Of a stretch of 64,000 bases of DNA, positions 8,831-17,925 are shown in pieces. Made by a program: the position numbers and the translations under genes. Numbering within the stretch: the stretch's first letter is position 1; each line of letters starts with the position of its first letter. Location: positions 1,284-65,283 of the forward strand of contig DS990605.1 of the NCBI GenBank assembly GCA_000155715.1, written 5' to 3'. The DNA is from a gamma proteobacterium HTCC5015 (GTDB lineage: Bacteria; Pseudomonadota; Gammaproteobacteria; HTCC5015). Under the pieces are notes generated by a model. It was given only the letters and a program-made list of their open reading frames with translations, searched no databases and was not told the origin of the DNA.

Positions 8831-9397
8831 CTAAGTGCGGGGTAGCGTCACTCCGCGTTGACCTTGATACTTGCCACCGCGATCTTTGTAAGACGTTTCA
8901 CACACTTCGTCAGACTCTAAGAACAGCATCTGAGCCACACCCTCATTGGCATAAATTTTGGCCGGCAAGTTCGTGGTATTGGAGAACTCTAGGGTGACAT
9001 GTCCCTCCCACTCTGGCTCGAGCGGCGTCACATTAACGATGATGCCACAGCGGGCGTAGGTCGATTTGCCCAAGCAAATCGTCAAGACACTACGGGGGAT
9101 GCGAAAGTACTCCACGGTGCGAGCCAAGGCAAAAGAGTTGGGTGGAATAATGCAAACATCCGACTGCACATTGACAAAACTTTTCTCGTCAAAGGCCTTG
9201 GGATCGACGACCGCAGAGTTAATGTTGGTAAAAATTTTAAAATCGGCAGCACAGCGTACATCGTAACCGTAACTTGAAGTGCCGTAAGAAACGATTTTTT
9301 CACCGTTCACATCTCTAATTTGGCCAGGCTCAAAGGGCTCAATCATGCCCTCACTCTCGGCCATCTGACGAATCCATCGATCCGATTTAATACTCAT
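8831..9397 (-). CDS. dcd: dCTP deaminase
   Basis: Deaminates dCTP to dUTP for thymidylate supply. 188 aa, normal for the homotrimeric gammaproteobacterial enzyme. Recognisable segments are the N-terminal [14 protein letters not shown], the trimer and active-site stretch [24 protein letters not shown] with its catalytic Glu in LEFSN context, and the C-terminal [14 protein letters not shown] nucleotide-closing tail. Stand-alone gene between the MITE-like element and the large Gly-rich protein gene. A small hairpin (GTCGGGCT/AGCCCGAC at 8781-8798) lies downstream and could aid termination. Confidence 0.95.
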   Translation of the reverse strand: MSIKSDRWIRQMAESEGMIEPFEPGQIRDVNGEKIVSYGTSSYGYDVRCAADFKIFTNINSAVVDPKAFDEKSFVNVQSDVCIIPPNSFALARTVEYFRIPRSVLTICLGKSTYARCGIIVNVTPLEPEWEGHVTLEFSNTTNLPAKIYANEGVAQMLFLESDEVCETSYKDRGGKYQGQRGVTLPRT

Positions 9398-9431
9398 TGC
9401 GCGCTCCGCCTAGCTGTTGGCAAAGACGGCA

Positions 9432-12242
9432 CTATATTGCATTGCGACGGAATCGCAAAGCACCCGCAAGCAGTAACAACAGGCTCCAAATGCTCAAGCT
9501 ACCACCGCCCGTTCCACTTCGCCCACCCTCATCATCGTCATCACTCAGAGCGACTTTGATTTCGTAGGGCTCGGCACTGCGCTGGCTAGCGTTGCCCGCT
9601 AAATCCTGCACCGCACCTTCGAGAAACTGAAAATACAACGGAGTGGTACCATCCGCGCCGCCGTCGGCAGTTAAGGTCAGCGTATATTCCGTATCACTCA
9701 CGCTTTGAACCCGTTCCACTTCGCCATTAACCACCTGAATGAAACTGGGGTCAAGCGAGCTAACCACCTCACTGCTCTCGACAGTGATATCAAACGCCGC
9801 GCGTTCAGTAATAACTTGATTGGGCAATTCTGGACTTAGAGACGGTGCTTCAGTGTCGATTTCAATATCAAGCGTCTTCTCGACAAAGTCACCCTCTGCA
9901 TCAGTCAACGTAAAAACCATTTGCGCCGAGGAACGGCTCATATCCTCTATTTCTATGGATGACGTAAACATAACATAGGCCAATTGCTCTCGACGCCCTT
10001 CGAGAGTCACCGAACTAGACAGGTCTAATTCCGCGCTCGGAGGAGGGGTGTCGAGATAGCGAGCATAGTTTTCTGGCAACACCAATGTAGCAATATTGGT
10101 GGCGGTAATATCGAGGATCAAAGCATCGCTATTGTAGCGCTCATCATTCACGCCAAAACTATCGAAGGCGTAATCTGCCTGGTTCAAAAGAACCTGAGTG
10201 CCAACTGACAATGTAGGCGCATCCCCACATGGCACCCCTCTCACCTGCACGGATCCAATGTGCAAAGGTGTCGCAGTATCTCCTTGGCAACGGCGCACCG
10301 CCCCGCGCTGGTCGCGCTCTATATTTTCAAACAAATTTTTCAATGTGCTAGCTTCTGCGTCCGGTAGCGAGATCGCGTCTGCTTGATCCGCAAGAATCAG
10401 TGGGTCAACCGGAGTTGTGGGGGGGTGCGTCGGCGTCAACCCTCCTGCATCTTGTGGATCGGGATCGTCCGTTAGTGACGAAAGAACCGTCGATATGCTG
10501 CCACTTTTAGGCGCTAAACCACACAGCGTTAATGCTTTTCGATCCACTCCATAACACTGTTCAAAATCGTCGATACCGAGCCATGTAACAGCTGCGCCAT
10601 CGAATCGCTGAAAAGGCTTGCCTGCTGGAACCAAATTATTGATTCCAATCACACTGAGCCTCAGCTTTTCATCCGATGCCTTAGCCGTGGGGTTGTCCAC
10701 CCTCAGCACCACGGGCTGACTGCCACTAGCAGATGCAGAGAGCACATTGCCAAACAGGTTTACATCAAGTGTTTGAAGCAACGCTTCACCATTTGCTTCT
10801 GGCTGCTGAGAAATGCCATTGCCGTAGCGCAAGTCAAAATATACGGACTCGGCTGAGCAGGACGGGAGACAGTCATTGTCAAAAAATGTGTTAAACACCA
10901 ATCTATTGCGACTACCTAACACCGTATTGAGTAGATAAATGCCAGCGCCCTCTGCTGCACCGTTACCGTTACTACCTCCTGACCCAGCCTCTACGGCATT
11001 GTCGCTAAAGGTCGTGTTTTCGATGTTTAAACGCCCACCATGGCTAAAAATGGCACCGCCATAAGCCGAGCCGCCTTGATCAGCGGCGCCACCACCAAAA
11101 GCCGAATTAGCTTGCCCCCCGCCAGAGCCGCCACCAAATCCGCCTGTGGCACCAGGGCCACCGCCGCCACCAACGCCGCCAGCACCACCGCCCAGTGCCG
11201 CTGCAGTCCAGCCGCCACCATTGGTACCGGGCTCATCATTGCTGACAAAGCCACCACCGAGGCCGCCCTCTTGAGAAGCACCCGCGACTCCAGTACCACC
11301 GCCACCAAAAGCGCCGCCACCGCCAGCGCCGTTCTCACTATCCGCGCCACTGCCTCCTATGCGGGCCATCTCTAGCTGCTCACTGGTCAAGCCAGAGATG
11401 CCAAACGGAACGGGAGACTGTCCCGCCATCACCCCACTGGCGGCCTCGCCGCCTAGAAACTCGCTGTTAAAAAAACCACCTCCGGTCAAGCCAGCCGCAT
11501 CGCCGCCGACACCACCGCCGGCTCCATTGGCTTGCCCCCCCGAAGCCACGCCTCCCGCATCACCTCCAACGGCTTTGTTGTCGGTAAAAGTTGTTCGTCT
11601 TATCGCCAATATGCCTCGATTGTAAATGGAGCCACCTAACCCGGCGCCACCGCCACCGCCTGATACAGCACCATCACTGCCACTGCCACCACGAGCTATC
11701 CCACCCTTTAGGGTGACATCCTGTAGCGTTAACCGGCCCGAGACATAAAAGTGCCGCATCTCAGCACCCGATATTTCAATCGTCGCGCCATTACCAATAA
11801 TCGTCAAAACGCCATTCACTGGCGGAAGGGCATTAGGACCGTACCAATAATTATCAACCGCGTTGACGGTGTAAGTGGTATTGCTTTGCAACTCAATTAC
11901 ATTAGGAGTGCTCCCTAGACAAGAGCCTGCCAAACGCATCGCCTCGACCAAATCCAGGTTCCCATCAGGGTTTAGCCCTCCGTTTTCAATTAAATCTTCA
12001 ACGGAATCAATACTACTGAGTGCACTTTCAGAACATTCATAAAGGCCGATGCGCGCTCGCTCCCCGCCATCGCCCGGACCACCGCTACCAAAGCCCGCGT
12101 CATTTTCAGGCAAATCGTAGACGTCCAGGGTATTTGTATCGATCGTTGGCGTGTCGACTCTCAATGTCACCGCGTGGCTCGCCACGGGCGCGGCAACCAA
12201 CAGAGCCCAGATGGCCCAGCGGGGTGTGTTCAACAGTATCAT
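9432..12242 (-). CDS. Large Gly-rich secreted protein with GlyGly-CTERM sorting tail
   Basis: 936 aa, function unknown. A signal peptide ends near residue 24 (SHA|VT). A beta-helix-like part follows (about 130-190, VIELQSNTTYTV, LTLQDVTLKGG), then a long Gly/Ala/Ser-rich region (about 185-400) with repeated GGGGGAG- and GGGGAFGGGG-type runs, then more helix-like segments with NTTFSDNAV-type motifs typical of polymorphic right-handed beta-helix surface proteins. Near the C-terminus (about 825-905) is a bacterial Ig-like domain containing DLAGNASQRS. The last residues, GGGSLSIWSLLLLLAG followed by basic residues, match the GlyGly-CTERM signal that rhombosortase processes for type II-secreted proteins. 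Probably a surface or exported protein; substrate or partner cannot be told. No rhombosortase gene is in the window. Confidence 0.75.
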   Translation of the reverse strand: MILLNTPRWAIWALLVAAPVASHAVTLRVDTPTIDTNTLDVYDLPENDAGFGSGGPGDGGERARIGLYECSESALSSIDSVEDLIENGGLNPDGNLDLVEAMRLAGSCLGSTPNVIELQSNTTYTVNAVDNYWYGPNALPPVNGVLTIIGNGATIEISGAEMRHFYVSGRLTLQDVTLKGGIARGGSGSDGAVSGGGGGAGLGGSIYNRGILAIRRTTFTDNKAVGGDAGGVASGGQANGAGGGVGGDAAGLTGGGFFNSEFLGGEAASGVMAGQSPVPFGISGLTSEQLEMARIGGSGADSENGAGGGGAFGGGGTGVAGASQEGGLGGGFVSNDEPGTNGGGWTAAALGGGAGGVGGGGGPGATGGFGGGSGGGQANSAFGGGAADQGGSAYGGAIFSHGGRLNIENTTFSDNAVEAGSGGSNGNGAAEGAGIYLLNTVLGSRNRLVFNTFFDNDCLPSCSAESVYFDLRYGNGISQQPEANGEALLQTLDVNLFGNVLSASASGSQPVVLRVDNPTAKASDEKLRLSVIGINNLVPAGKPFQRFDGAAVTWLGIDDFEQCYGVDRKALTLCGLAPKSGSISTVLSSLTDDPDPQDAGGLTPTHPPTTPVDPLILADQADAISLPDAEASTLKNLFENIERDQRGAVRRCQGDTATPLHIGSVQVRGVPCGDAPTLSVGTQVLLNQADYAFDSFGVNDERYNSDALILDITATNIATLVLPENYARYLDTPPPSAELDLSSSVTLEGRREQLAYVMFTSSIEIEDMSRSSAQMVFTLTDAEGDFVEKTLDIEIDTEAPSLSPELPNQVITERAAFDITVESSEVVSSLDPSFIQVVNGEVERVQSVSDTEYTLTLTADGGADGTTPLYFQFLEGAVQDLAGNASQRSAEPYEIKVALSDDDDEGGRSGTGGGSLSIWSLLLLLAGALRFRRNAI

Positions 12243-12388
12243 AATTTTCCTCTCCGACCGCGGAGCCTAGCACGAAGCCTTTTTAAGCGTCACTGTCTTC
12301 GCGCGCCGCCGCTCGATCATCTGACTACTACCAATGTAGCGAAAGGACTGTGAGCGACCTGTGATGAAAGAAGTTCCCCAACCACCGT

Positions 12389-13054
12389 CTATCGCAGGCT
12401 CATGACCGTCCACCCCTTGGCCTCGGCGTGTTGGCGCAGCGCAGGGGAGGGGTCGACGGCTACGGGGTGATCGACCTTCTCCAGCAGCGGAATGTCATTC
12501 TGCGAATCGCTGTAGAAATAGCTCTCTTCCAAGCTCGCGCCGTGCTGTTGCAGCCACTCTTGCAGCCGCTCGACTTTACCGCCTTGGAAGGACGGCACGC
12601 CCGACACTTTCCCCGTAAAGCGCCCATCGACGCACTCGGGACGGGTGGCAATCAGGTGGTCTACACCGAGGCGCCGAGCAATTAACTCGGTCACAAAGTG
12701 ATTGGTCGCGGTGATAATCATCAAAGTATCGCCTTGATCTCGGTGCCGTTGCAGCAGTGACTCGCCTTTAGGCAGCACCATGGGCTCGATTACCTCGCGC
12801 ATAAATTCATCGCGCCAGGCGTTCAAATCGGCGAGCGTGTTATCGGCCAAAGGCTTCAATGCAAACTGCAAAAAGGCCTCGATATCCAATTCGCCGCGCT
12901 CGTAGTCCTCGTAGTAGGCTTGATTGGCTCGTGTGTGAGCCTCGGCATCGACAACTCCTTTGCGGCATAAAAACTGGCCCCAGCTGTAGTCGGAGTCGCC
13001 GTGAAGCAGCGTGTTATCGAGATCAAAAATTGCCAGTGCCACCGTTCCTATCAC
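12389..13054 (-). CDS. HAD-IB family phosphatase (SerB-like)
   Basis: 221 aa from a GTG at 13052-13054; a second GTG four codons in is also possible. HAD motif I is FDLDNTLLHGDSD, motif II lies in MIITATNHFVTE, the lysine in FQGGKVERL and motif III in YSDSQNDIPLLEKV. The order matches subfamily IB phosphatases related to phosphoserine phosphatase and to the PA0335-like proteins found next to rppH. It is divergent from rppH across about 100 bases. The substrate is unknown; small phosphomonoesters are likely. Confidence 0.85.
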   Translation of the reverse strand: MIGTVALAIFDLDNTLLHGDSDYSWGQFLCRKGVVDAEAHTRANQAYYEDYERGELDIEAFLQFALKPLADNTLADLNAWRDEFMREVIEPMVLPKGESLLQRHRDQGDTLMIITATNHFVTELIARRLGVDHLIATRPECVDGRFTGKVSGVPSFQGGKVERLQEWLQQHGASLEESYFYSDSQNDIPLLEKVDHPVAVDPSPALRQHAEAKGWTVMSLR

Positions 13055-13154
13055 CCCGTGTTAAAACTTGGCGAAATGCGCCATTTTGTGGAAGAATCGG
13101 CAAGTATAGCAGCGTACCTTGGGGGTGCGCATTCAACGGCGATAGGACGACAGC

Positions 13155-13664
13155 ATGCAAGGCGCAACTCTGACAAAAAGCGATCAAGTCATTGATAGGG
13201 ATGGCTATCGAGCCAATGTGGCCATTGTCATGCTTAACGACAACGATCACGTATTTTGGTGTCGCCGCATCGGCCAAGATGCTTGGCAATTCCCACAGGG
13301 GGGCATGCAGCCCGAGGAAACCCCCGAAGAGGCCATGTTTAGAGAGCTGCGCGAGGAGACAGGGCTGCTACCACACCACGTCGACATTGTCGGCCGCACG
13401 CAAAACTGGCTGCGCTACGACCTGCCCGAACATTTGATTAGAAAGCGCTCAAAGCCACTTTGCGTTGGGCAAAAACAAATTTGGTACCTGCTTAGGTTTC
13501 GCGGCATTGAGAGCGATGTGCGCCTCAATATTGCCCCAAAGCCGGAGTTTGACGACTGGTGCTGGGTGGACTTTTGGCAACCCGCTCAAGAGGTTATCGA
13601 ATTTAAACAACAGGTCTACCACTCTGCTCTGCGGGAGCTCGAATCACTGATCAAGCGAGGCTAG
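13155..13664 (+). CDS. rppH: RNA pyrophosphohydrolase
   Basis: Nudix hydrolase that removes 5' pyrophosphate from mRNA and starts decay. 169 aa with a complete Nudix box: G50 followed by PEETPEEAMFRELREETG at 53-70. The VIDRDGYRANVAIV entry and FPQGG motif match RppH. Compared with many homologues it has about 11 extra N-terminal residues (MQGATLTKSDQ), since there is no ATG/GTG nearer the conserved start. Four bases separate it from ptsP, an order conserved in pseudomonads. Confidence 0.93.
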   Translation: MQGATLTKSDQVIDRDGYRANVAIVMLNDNDHVFWCRRIGQDAWQFPQGGMQPEETPEEAMFRELREETGLLPHHVDIVGRTQNWLRYDLPEHLIRKRSKPLCVGQKQIWYLLRFRGIESDVRLNIAPKPEFDDWCWVDFWQPAQEVIEFKQQVYHSALRELESLIKRG

Positions 13665-13668
13665 GGGC

Positions 13669-15951
13669 ATGCTCAGCCAACTGCGCAGCATCACTCAAGA
13701 AGCCAGCGCTGCCAAACGGCTAGACGATGCCCTTGGCATCATCATCGACGGCGTGCAAAGCGCACTCTCTGTAGACGCCGTCTCGGTCTACTTAGCCGAG
13801 GAGCACAACACCGGAACCGAACTCGTTTTGCGCGCCTCCAAAGGCCTCAAATCCAAAGCCATTGGCAAAATTCGCATGCGCTTTGGCGAGGGCTTGGTGG
13901 GCACGGTCGCCGAGCGCGCCGAACCGCTCAATCTCGACCACGCCGCGGCCCACCCACACTTTAAGTACTTTCCGGAAACCGGCGAGGAGTCGTTTCACTC
14001 CTTTCTCGGCGCACCGATTATCAACTACGGTCAGACGCTGGGCGTGCTCGTGGTACAGCAACGCACGCCGCGCCTGTTCGACGAGGATCACGTCGCATTT
14101 TTGATCACATTGGCCGCCCAGCTTGGAGCCTCATTGAGCCAAGCGGCAGCCAATCAAGACTTCAATCAGTCGCGCAGCGCACTGCTGCCCAAAAAGGCCA
14201 AGCAGCGCATCACCGGTCTGGCGGGCTCGCCCGGCATCGTCATTGGCGAGGCCGTCGTCACCTACTCACTGGCCGACCTCAAGGCGGTCCCCGATCGCAG
14301 CCCCGCCTCCATTCCCGACGAAATCCGCCAGTTTGAACGCGCTATTGCCTCTACCCAAGAGGACATGCGCCGCATCGCCGACACCATGCGCGACGTACTG
14401 CCCAGCGAGGAAGTCGCACTGTTTGAGGCCTATGAAATGATGGTGCAAGGTGGCCCGATTGTAGACGACACCCTCGCCCGTATTCGGCGCGGCAATTGGG
14501 CTCAAGGCGCACTGCGCGAGACCGTCAGCGAACACTTAAAAATTTTCCGCGATGTCGACGACCCCTACTTGCGCGAGCGAGCCGAGGATATCCACGATCT
14601 CGGCCGCCGCATTTTGATGCACCTGCAGTCGCGCATCATCGAAAAGCGGCACTGGCCTCGACAAACCGTACTGGTTGGCGACTCTATTTCCCCAACCCAG
14701 TTGGCCGAGGTGCCGCCTGAGCGCCTAGCCGGGATTGTCTCAGTACACGGCTCGGGTTCGTCCCATGTCTCCATTTTAGCGCGGGCCATGCAAATCCCCG
14801 CCGTGATGGGCGTACGCGACTTACCTACGAGCCAAATCGACGGCAGCGAAATCATACTCGACGGCTACGCCGGCCACCTGTACATCAACCCTAGCTGGGC
14901 TTTAAAACGCGAGTACAGCCGCCTAATTAAGCAGGAGAAGCAGCAAAGTAAAGAGCTCACATCACTGGTCAATCAAACCGCCGTGACGACCGATGGGGTC
15001 CGCATCAATCTACTCGCCAACACGGGATTGATCTCAGACTTAACCCCCTGCCTTAAAAATGGTGCCGAGGGCATTGGCCTCTACCGCACGGAAGTGCCCT
15101 TCCAGATTCGTTCGCGCTTTCCCTCCGAGGAGGAACAATACGACATTTACCGTCAGGTGCTGGAGAGTTTTGCCCCACGCCCCGTCGTCATCAGGACACT
15201 CGATATCGGCGGCGACAAACCGCTGGAGTACTTCCCGATACAAGAGGACAACCCCTTTCTCGGATGGCGTGGTATCCGCATCACCCTCGACCACCCAGAA
15301 ATTTTTCTCACCCAACTGCGCGCCATGCTGAGAGCCAACCAAGGCCTCGGCAATCTGCGCATCATGCTGCCCATGGTGTCGAGTATTCGCGAGCTCTACG
15401 AAGCCAAGCAATTAGTGCTTCAGGCACACAGCGAACTGCTGGAAGAAGGCAGCGTCAACAGCCATGAAATCCCGCGCATCGGCGTGATGATCGAAGTGCC
15501 CTCGGCCATTTATCTCGTCGACGCGCTCGCCGCCCACGTAGATTTTTTCTCAATTGGCACCAACGACTTAACCCAATACCTGCTGGCCGTCGATCGCAAT
15601 AACGACCGCGTCGCCAAGCTATACGACTCCCTTCACCCATCAGTACTGCACGCCATTTTGCACATTGCCGATGCAGCCCAGCGCCATAACAAACCCGTCA
15701 GTGTCTGCGGCGAACTCGCCGGCGACCCACTCGGCGCGCTGTGCCTCATGGGCATGGGCGTTCACAGCCTGAGTATGAACGCAGGCAGCCTCTCAAAAGT
15801 CAAAAAAGTCATTCGCAGCTTCTCCGCCGAAGACTCTCAGGACATCGTCTCCGGCTGCCTGACGCTAGAGGACGGCGCAGCGGTACGCCAGCGTCTTCAG
15901 GAAGAGCTCGAGGCCGCGCACCTGGGCGGGCTCATTCGGCCCGGTTTGTAG
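13669..15951 (+). CDS. ptsP: Phosphoenolpyruvate--protein phosphotransferase PtsP (EI-Ntr)
   Basis: First enzyme of the nitrogen-related PTS, passing phosphate from PEP to NPr. 760 aa. An N-terminal GAF domain spans about residues 10-155. The EI domain follows, with the phosphohistidine H366 in GSGSSHVSILARAMQIPAV, then the PEP-binding TIM barrel with GGDKPLEYFP, GIGLYRTEVPF, IGTNDLTQYLLAVDRNN and the C-terminal SVCGELAGDP cysteine motif. All catalytic regions look intact. Directly follows rppH. It links nitrogen and carbon state to regulation, by family knowledge. Confidence 0.95.
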   Translation: MLSQLRSITQEASAAKRLDDALGIIIDGVQSALSVDAVSVYLAEEHNTGTELVLRASKGLKSKAIGKIRMRFGEGLVGTVAERAEPLNLDHAAAHPHFKYFPETGEESFHSFLGAPIINYGQTLGVLVVQQRTPRLFDEDHVAFLITLAAQLGASLSQAAANQDFNQSRSALLPKKAKQRITGLAGSPGIVIGEAVVTYSLADLKAVPDRSPASIPDEIRQFERAIASTQEDMRRIADTMRDVLPSEEVALFEAYEMMVQGGPIVDDTLARIRRGNWAQGALRETVSEHLKIFRDVDDPYLRERAEDIHDLGRRILMHLQSRIIEKRHWPRQTVLVGDSISPTQLAEVPPERLAGIVSVHGSGSSHVSILARAMQIPAVMGVRDLPTSQIDGSEIILDGYAGHLYINPSWALKREYSRLIKQEKQQSKELTSLVNQTAVTTDGVRINLLANTGLISDLTPCLKNGAEGIGLYRTEVPFQIRSRFPSEEEQYDIYRQVLESFAPRPVVIRTLDIGGDKPLEYFPIQEDNPFLGWRGIRITLDHPEIFLTQLRAMLRANQGLGNLRIMLPMVSSIRELYEAKQLVLQAHSELLEEGSVNSHEIPRIGVMIEVPSAIYLVDALAAHVDFFSIGTNDLTQYLLAVDRNNDRVAKLYDSLHPSVLHAILHIADAAQRHNKPVSVCGELAGDPLGALCLMGMGVHSLSMNAGSLSKVKKVIRSFSAEDSQDIVSGCLTLEDGAAVRQRLQEELEAAHLGGLIRPGL

Positions 15952-15991
15952 TCTCCTAACAACGCTCTCCTCCGTGCTAAACTGCGCTGCC

Positions 15992-16483
15992 ATGAAAAAA
16001 TTTCTCGCCCCTGTCTTTGCCTTAATCGTACTTGCCTCTGTGGCCGCCGTATGGCTTGCGCCATCGGGCCTAGAACCCATGCCAGCGTTTAACATCCAAA
16101 CACTGGATGGTCGCACGCTCTCCCAAGAGCAGTTGCTCGGCAAGCCGGTCTTTATGACCTTTTGGGCCACCAGCTGTGTCACCTGCGTGGCAGAAATTCC
16201 GTACCTCGTCGACCTGCATCAGCGCTACAGAGAAAGAGGGCTGGAAGTGGTCGGTATCGCGATGGACTACGATCCCATTGAGCAGATTCGGGCCATGCGC
16301 CAAGAGCGACAACTGCCCTACACCATCGCCCACGATGTCGACGGTCAGGTCGCCAACGCCTTTGGCAAAGTGCGATTAACCCCGACCAATTTGCTGATTG
16401 ACCCCAAAGGGCGCATCGTTTTCAAAAACATTGGCGAAATTGATTTTAAACGCATCGAACAACAAATTGTGGAGATGCTGTAA
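15992..16483 (+). CDS. TlpA/ResA-like membrane-anchored thioredoxin
   Basis: 163 aa from the ATG at 15992; a GTG six codons upstream is less likely. An N-terminal membrane anchor (about residues 4-23) is followed by a thioredoxin fold of the AhpC-TSA/Redoxin type. The redox pair is C62-V-T-C65 in FWATSCVTC. The cis-proline region RLTPTNLLID fits. The periplasmic domain probably reduces or oxidises disulfides of envelope or cytochrome-related proteins. It overlaps hemJ by one base (TAATG), hinting at a heme-related role; the specific partner is unknown. Confidence 0.85.
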   Translation: MKKFLAPVFALIVLASVAAVWLAPSGLEPMPAFNIQTLDGRTLSQEQLLGKPVFMTFWATSCVTCVAEIPYLVDLHQRYRERGLEVVGIAMDYDPIEQIRAMRQERQLPYTIAHDVDGQVANAFGKVRLTPTNLLIDPKGRIVFKNIGEIDFKRIEQQIVEML

Positions 16484-16902
16484 TGCTCTGGCTGAAAGCG
16501 TTTCACTTAATATTTATGGTGACTTGGTTCGCCGGCCTGTTTTATCTACCACGCCTATATGTCTACCACGCCATGGCCGAAGACACCCCCAGCAAAGAGC
16601 GCTTTAAAGTGATGGAACGCAAACTGTTTTGGGGCATCATGACGCCGGGCGGCGTGCTCACTCTCGGGTTTGGCTCGGCTTTGCTCATGGCGCAAAGCCA
16701 TTGGCTGGGATCGGGCTGGATGCATTTCAAGCTCAAGCTACTCGCCCTGCTAGTGATCTATCACATTTGGTGTGGAAAACTGTTGCTGGATTTTAAACAC
16801 GATCGCAATCCACACAGCCATGTTTGGTATCGTTGGTTTAACGAAGCCCCCGTACTCCTCTTGATAGGCATTGTCCTTCTCGCCACGTTAAAACCGTTTT
16901 AA
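16483..16902 (+). CDS. hemJ: Protoporphyrinogen IX oxidase HemJ
   Basis: 139-aa membrane protein with four predicted helices, of the UPF0093/HemJ type that oxidises protoporphyrinogen IX to protoporphyrin IX in heme synthesis. Conserved features visible are H8 in LKAFHLIFMVTWFAGLFYLPR, the RLYVYHA segment, WHMHFKLK-like helix sequence (WMHFKLKLLALL) and a C-terminal RWFNEAPVLLLI. Start codon overlaps the preceding thioredoxin gene's stop. The gene ends 7 bases from the convergent mrp/apbC gene. Confidence 0.92.
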   Translation: MLWLKAFHLIFMVTWFAGLFYLPRLYVYHAMAEDTPSKERFKVMERKLFWGIMTPGGVLTLGFGSALLMAQSHWLGSGWMHFKLKLLALLVIYHIWCGKLLLDFKHDRNPHSHVWYRWFNEAPVLLLIGIVLLATLKPF

Positions 16903-16909
16903 GCGATTT

Positions 16910-17755
16910 CTATTCGCTTTCAATTTTAATGGCGCCAAAAGCGGCGGAGTAATCGCGCCCTCCCGCTTGGAGCGCTTTGAGGGTCGCTTTTGCAGTGGCT
17001 TCGAACACATTGCCCAAGGCGCCTGATCGAGCCGCCATCGGACTGCCCTCGTCACCCGCAGCGCGTATCTCAATCGTCAGCGGCCACTCGCCCAACAGAG
17101 GAACCGATAGCGTCTCAGCCATGCTCTGCCCGCCACCGTGGCCAAACAGCGGCTCTTCATGGCCGCACTGGCTACACACATGGGTGCTCATATTTTCCAC
17201 AATCCCCAGCGTGCGAATGCCCACTTTTTCAAACATACCCACAGCGCGACGAGCGTCGAGCAAGGCGATGTCTTGGGGTGTTGTTACCACCACCGCGCCC
17301 GCAATGGGCATTTTCTGCGCCATCGTCAACTGAATGTCGCCTGTGCCCGGCGGCATATCCACGAAAAGAATGTCTAATTCGGGCCAGTGGGTTTCATCCA
17401 ACAATTGCATCAAGGCGCGACTCACCATGGGACCGCGCCAAACCATCGGTTGATCTTGATCCACCAGTGCGGCCATTGAGTTAAACACCACACCATGGGC
17501 TTCGAGCGGCGTCATGCGCTCACCATCGGGAGATTCCGGGCGGCCCGTATTACCCAACATCATCGATTGACTCGGGCCGTAGATATCGGCATCCAGCACA
17601 CCGACTGACAATCCCTGCTGCGCCAGTGCCACCGCCAGATTACTGGTTACAGTGGATTTGCCCACACCGCCCTTGCCCGAGGCAACCGCAATGATGTTTT
17701 TAATTTGAGCGTGGCCGGTTTGGCCCGTTTGCACTTGATAGCGTTGTAATGTCAT
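16910..17755 (-). CDS. Iron-sulfur cluster carrier ATPase, Mrp/ApbC family
   Basis: 281 aa P-loop ATPase that binds and transfers [4Fe-4S] clusters. Deviant Walker A is VASGKGGVGKSTV at about residues 25-37, Walker B-type DADIYGPSQS follows, and a CSQC pair (HVCSQCGHEE) ligates the cluster. It lacks the N-terminal MIP18/DUF59 domain found in the roughly 365-aa E. coli Mrp, and I see no in-frame coding sequence upstream to supply it. Convergent with hemJ and divergent from metG, an order common in pseudomonads. Confidence 0.9.
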   Translation of the reverse strand: MTLQRYQVQTGQTGHAQIKNIIAVASGKGGVGKSTVTSNLAVALAQQGLSVGVLDADIYGPSQSMMLGNTGRPESPDGERMTPLEAHGVVFNSMAALVDQDQPMVWRGPMVSRALMQLLDETHWPELDILFVDMPPGTGDIQLTMAQKMPIAGAVVVTTPQDIALLDARRAVGMFEKVGIRTLGIVENMSTHVCSQCGHEEPLFGHGGGQSMAETLSVPLLGEWPLTIEIRAAGDEGSPMAARSGALGNVFEATAKATLKALQAGGRDYSAAFGAIKIESE

Positions 17756-17925
17756 CCCACTATTTTGCCACAGCCACTCGGCAACAATCTAAAAGACGGT
17801 TTTGTGGGCTTACTTGAGAGCCCAAGTGCTTTAAGAACGGCCCAGCAACACCCTAGCCCTGTGCCTCATCGGCTAAAAGCATTAGAATCGTGCCTTTCTT
17901 TCACAGCACTGGACTTAAAAGCACC

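Noticed and set aside
11027-11625. Open frames inside the Gly-rich protein gene on both strands
   Set aside because: GC-rich glycine codon runs keep other frames open; the signal peptide and sorting tail fix the true frame.
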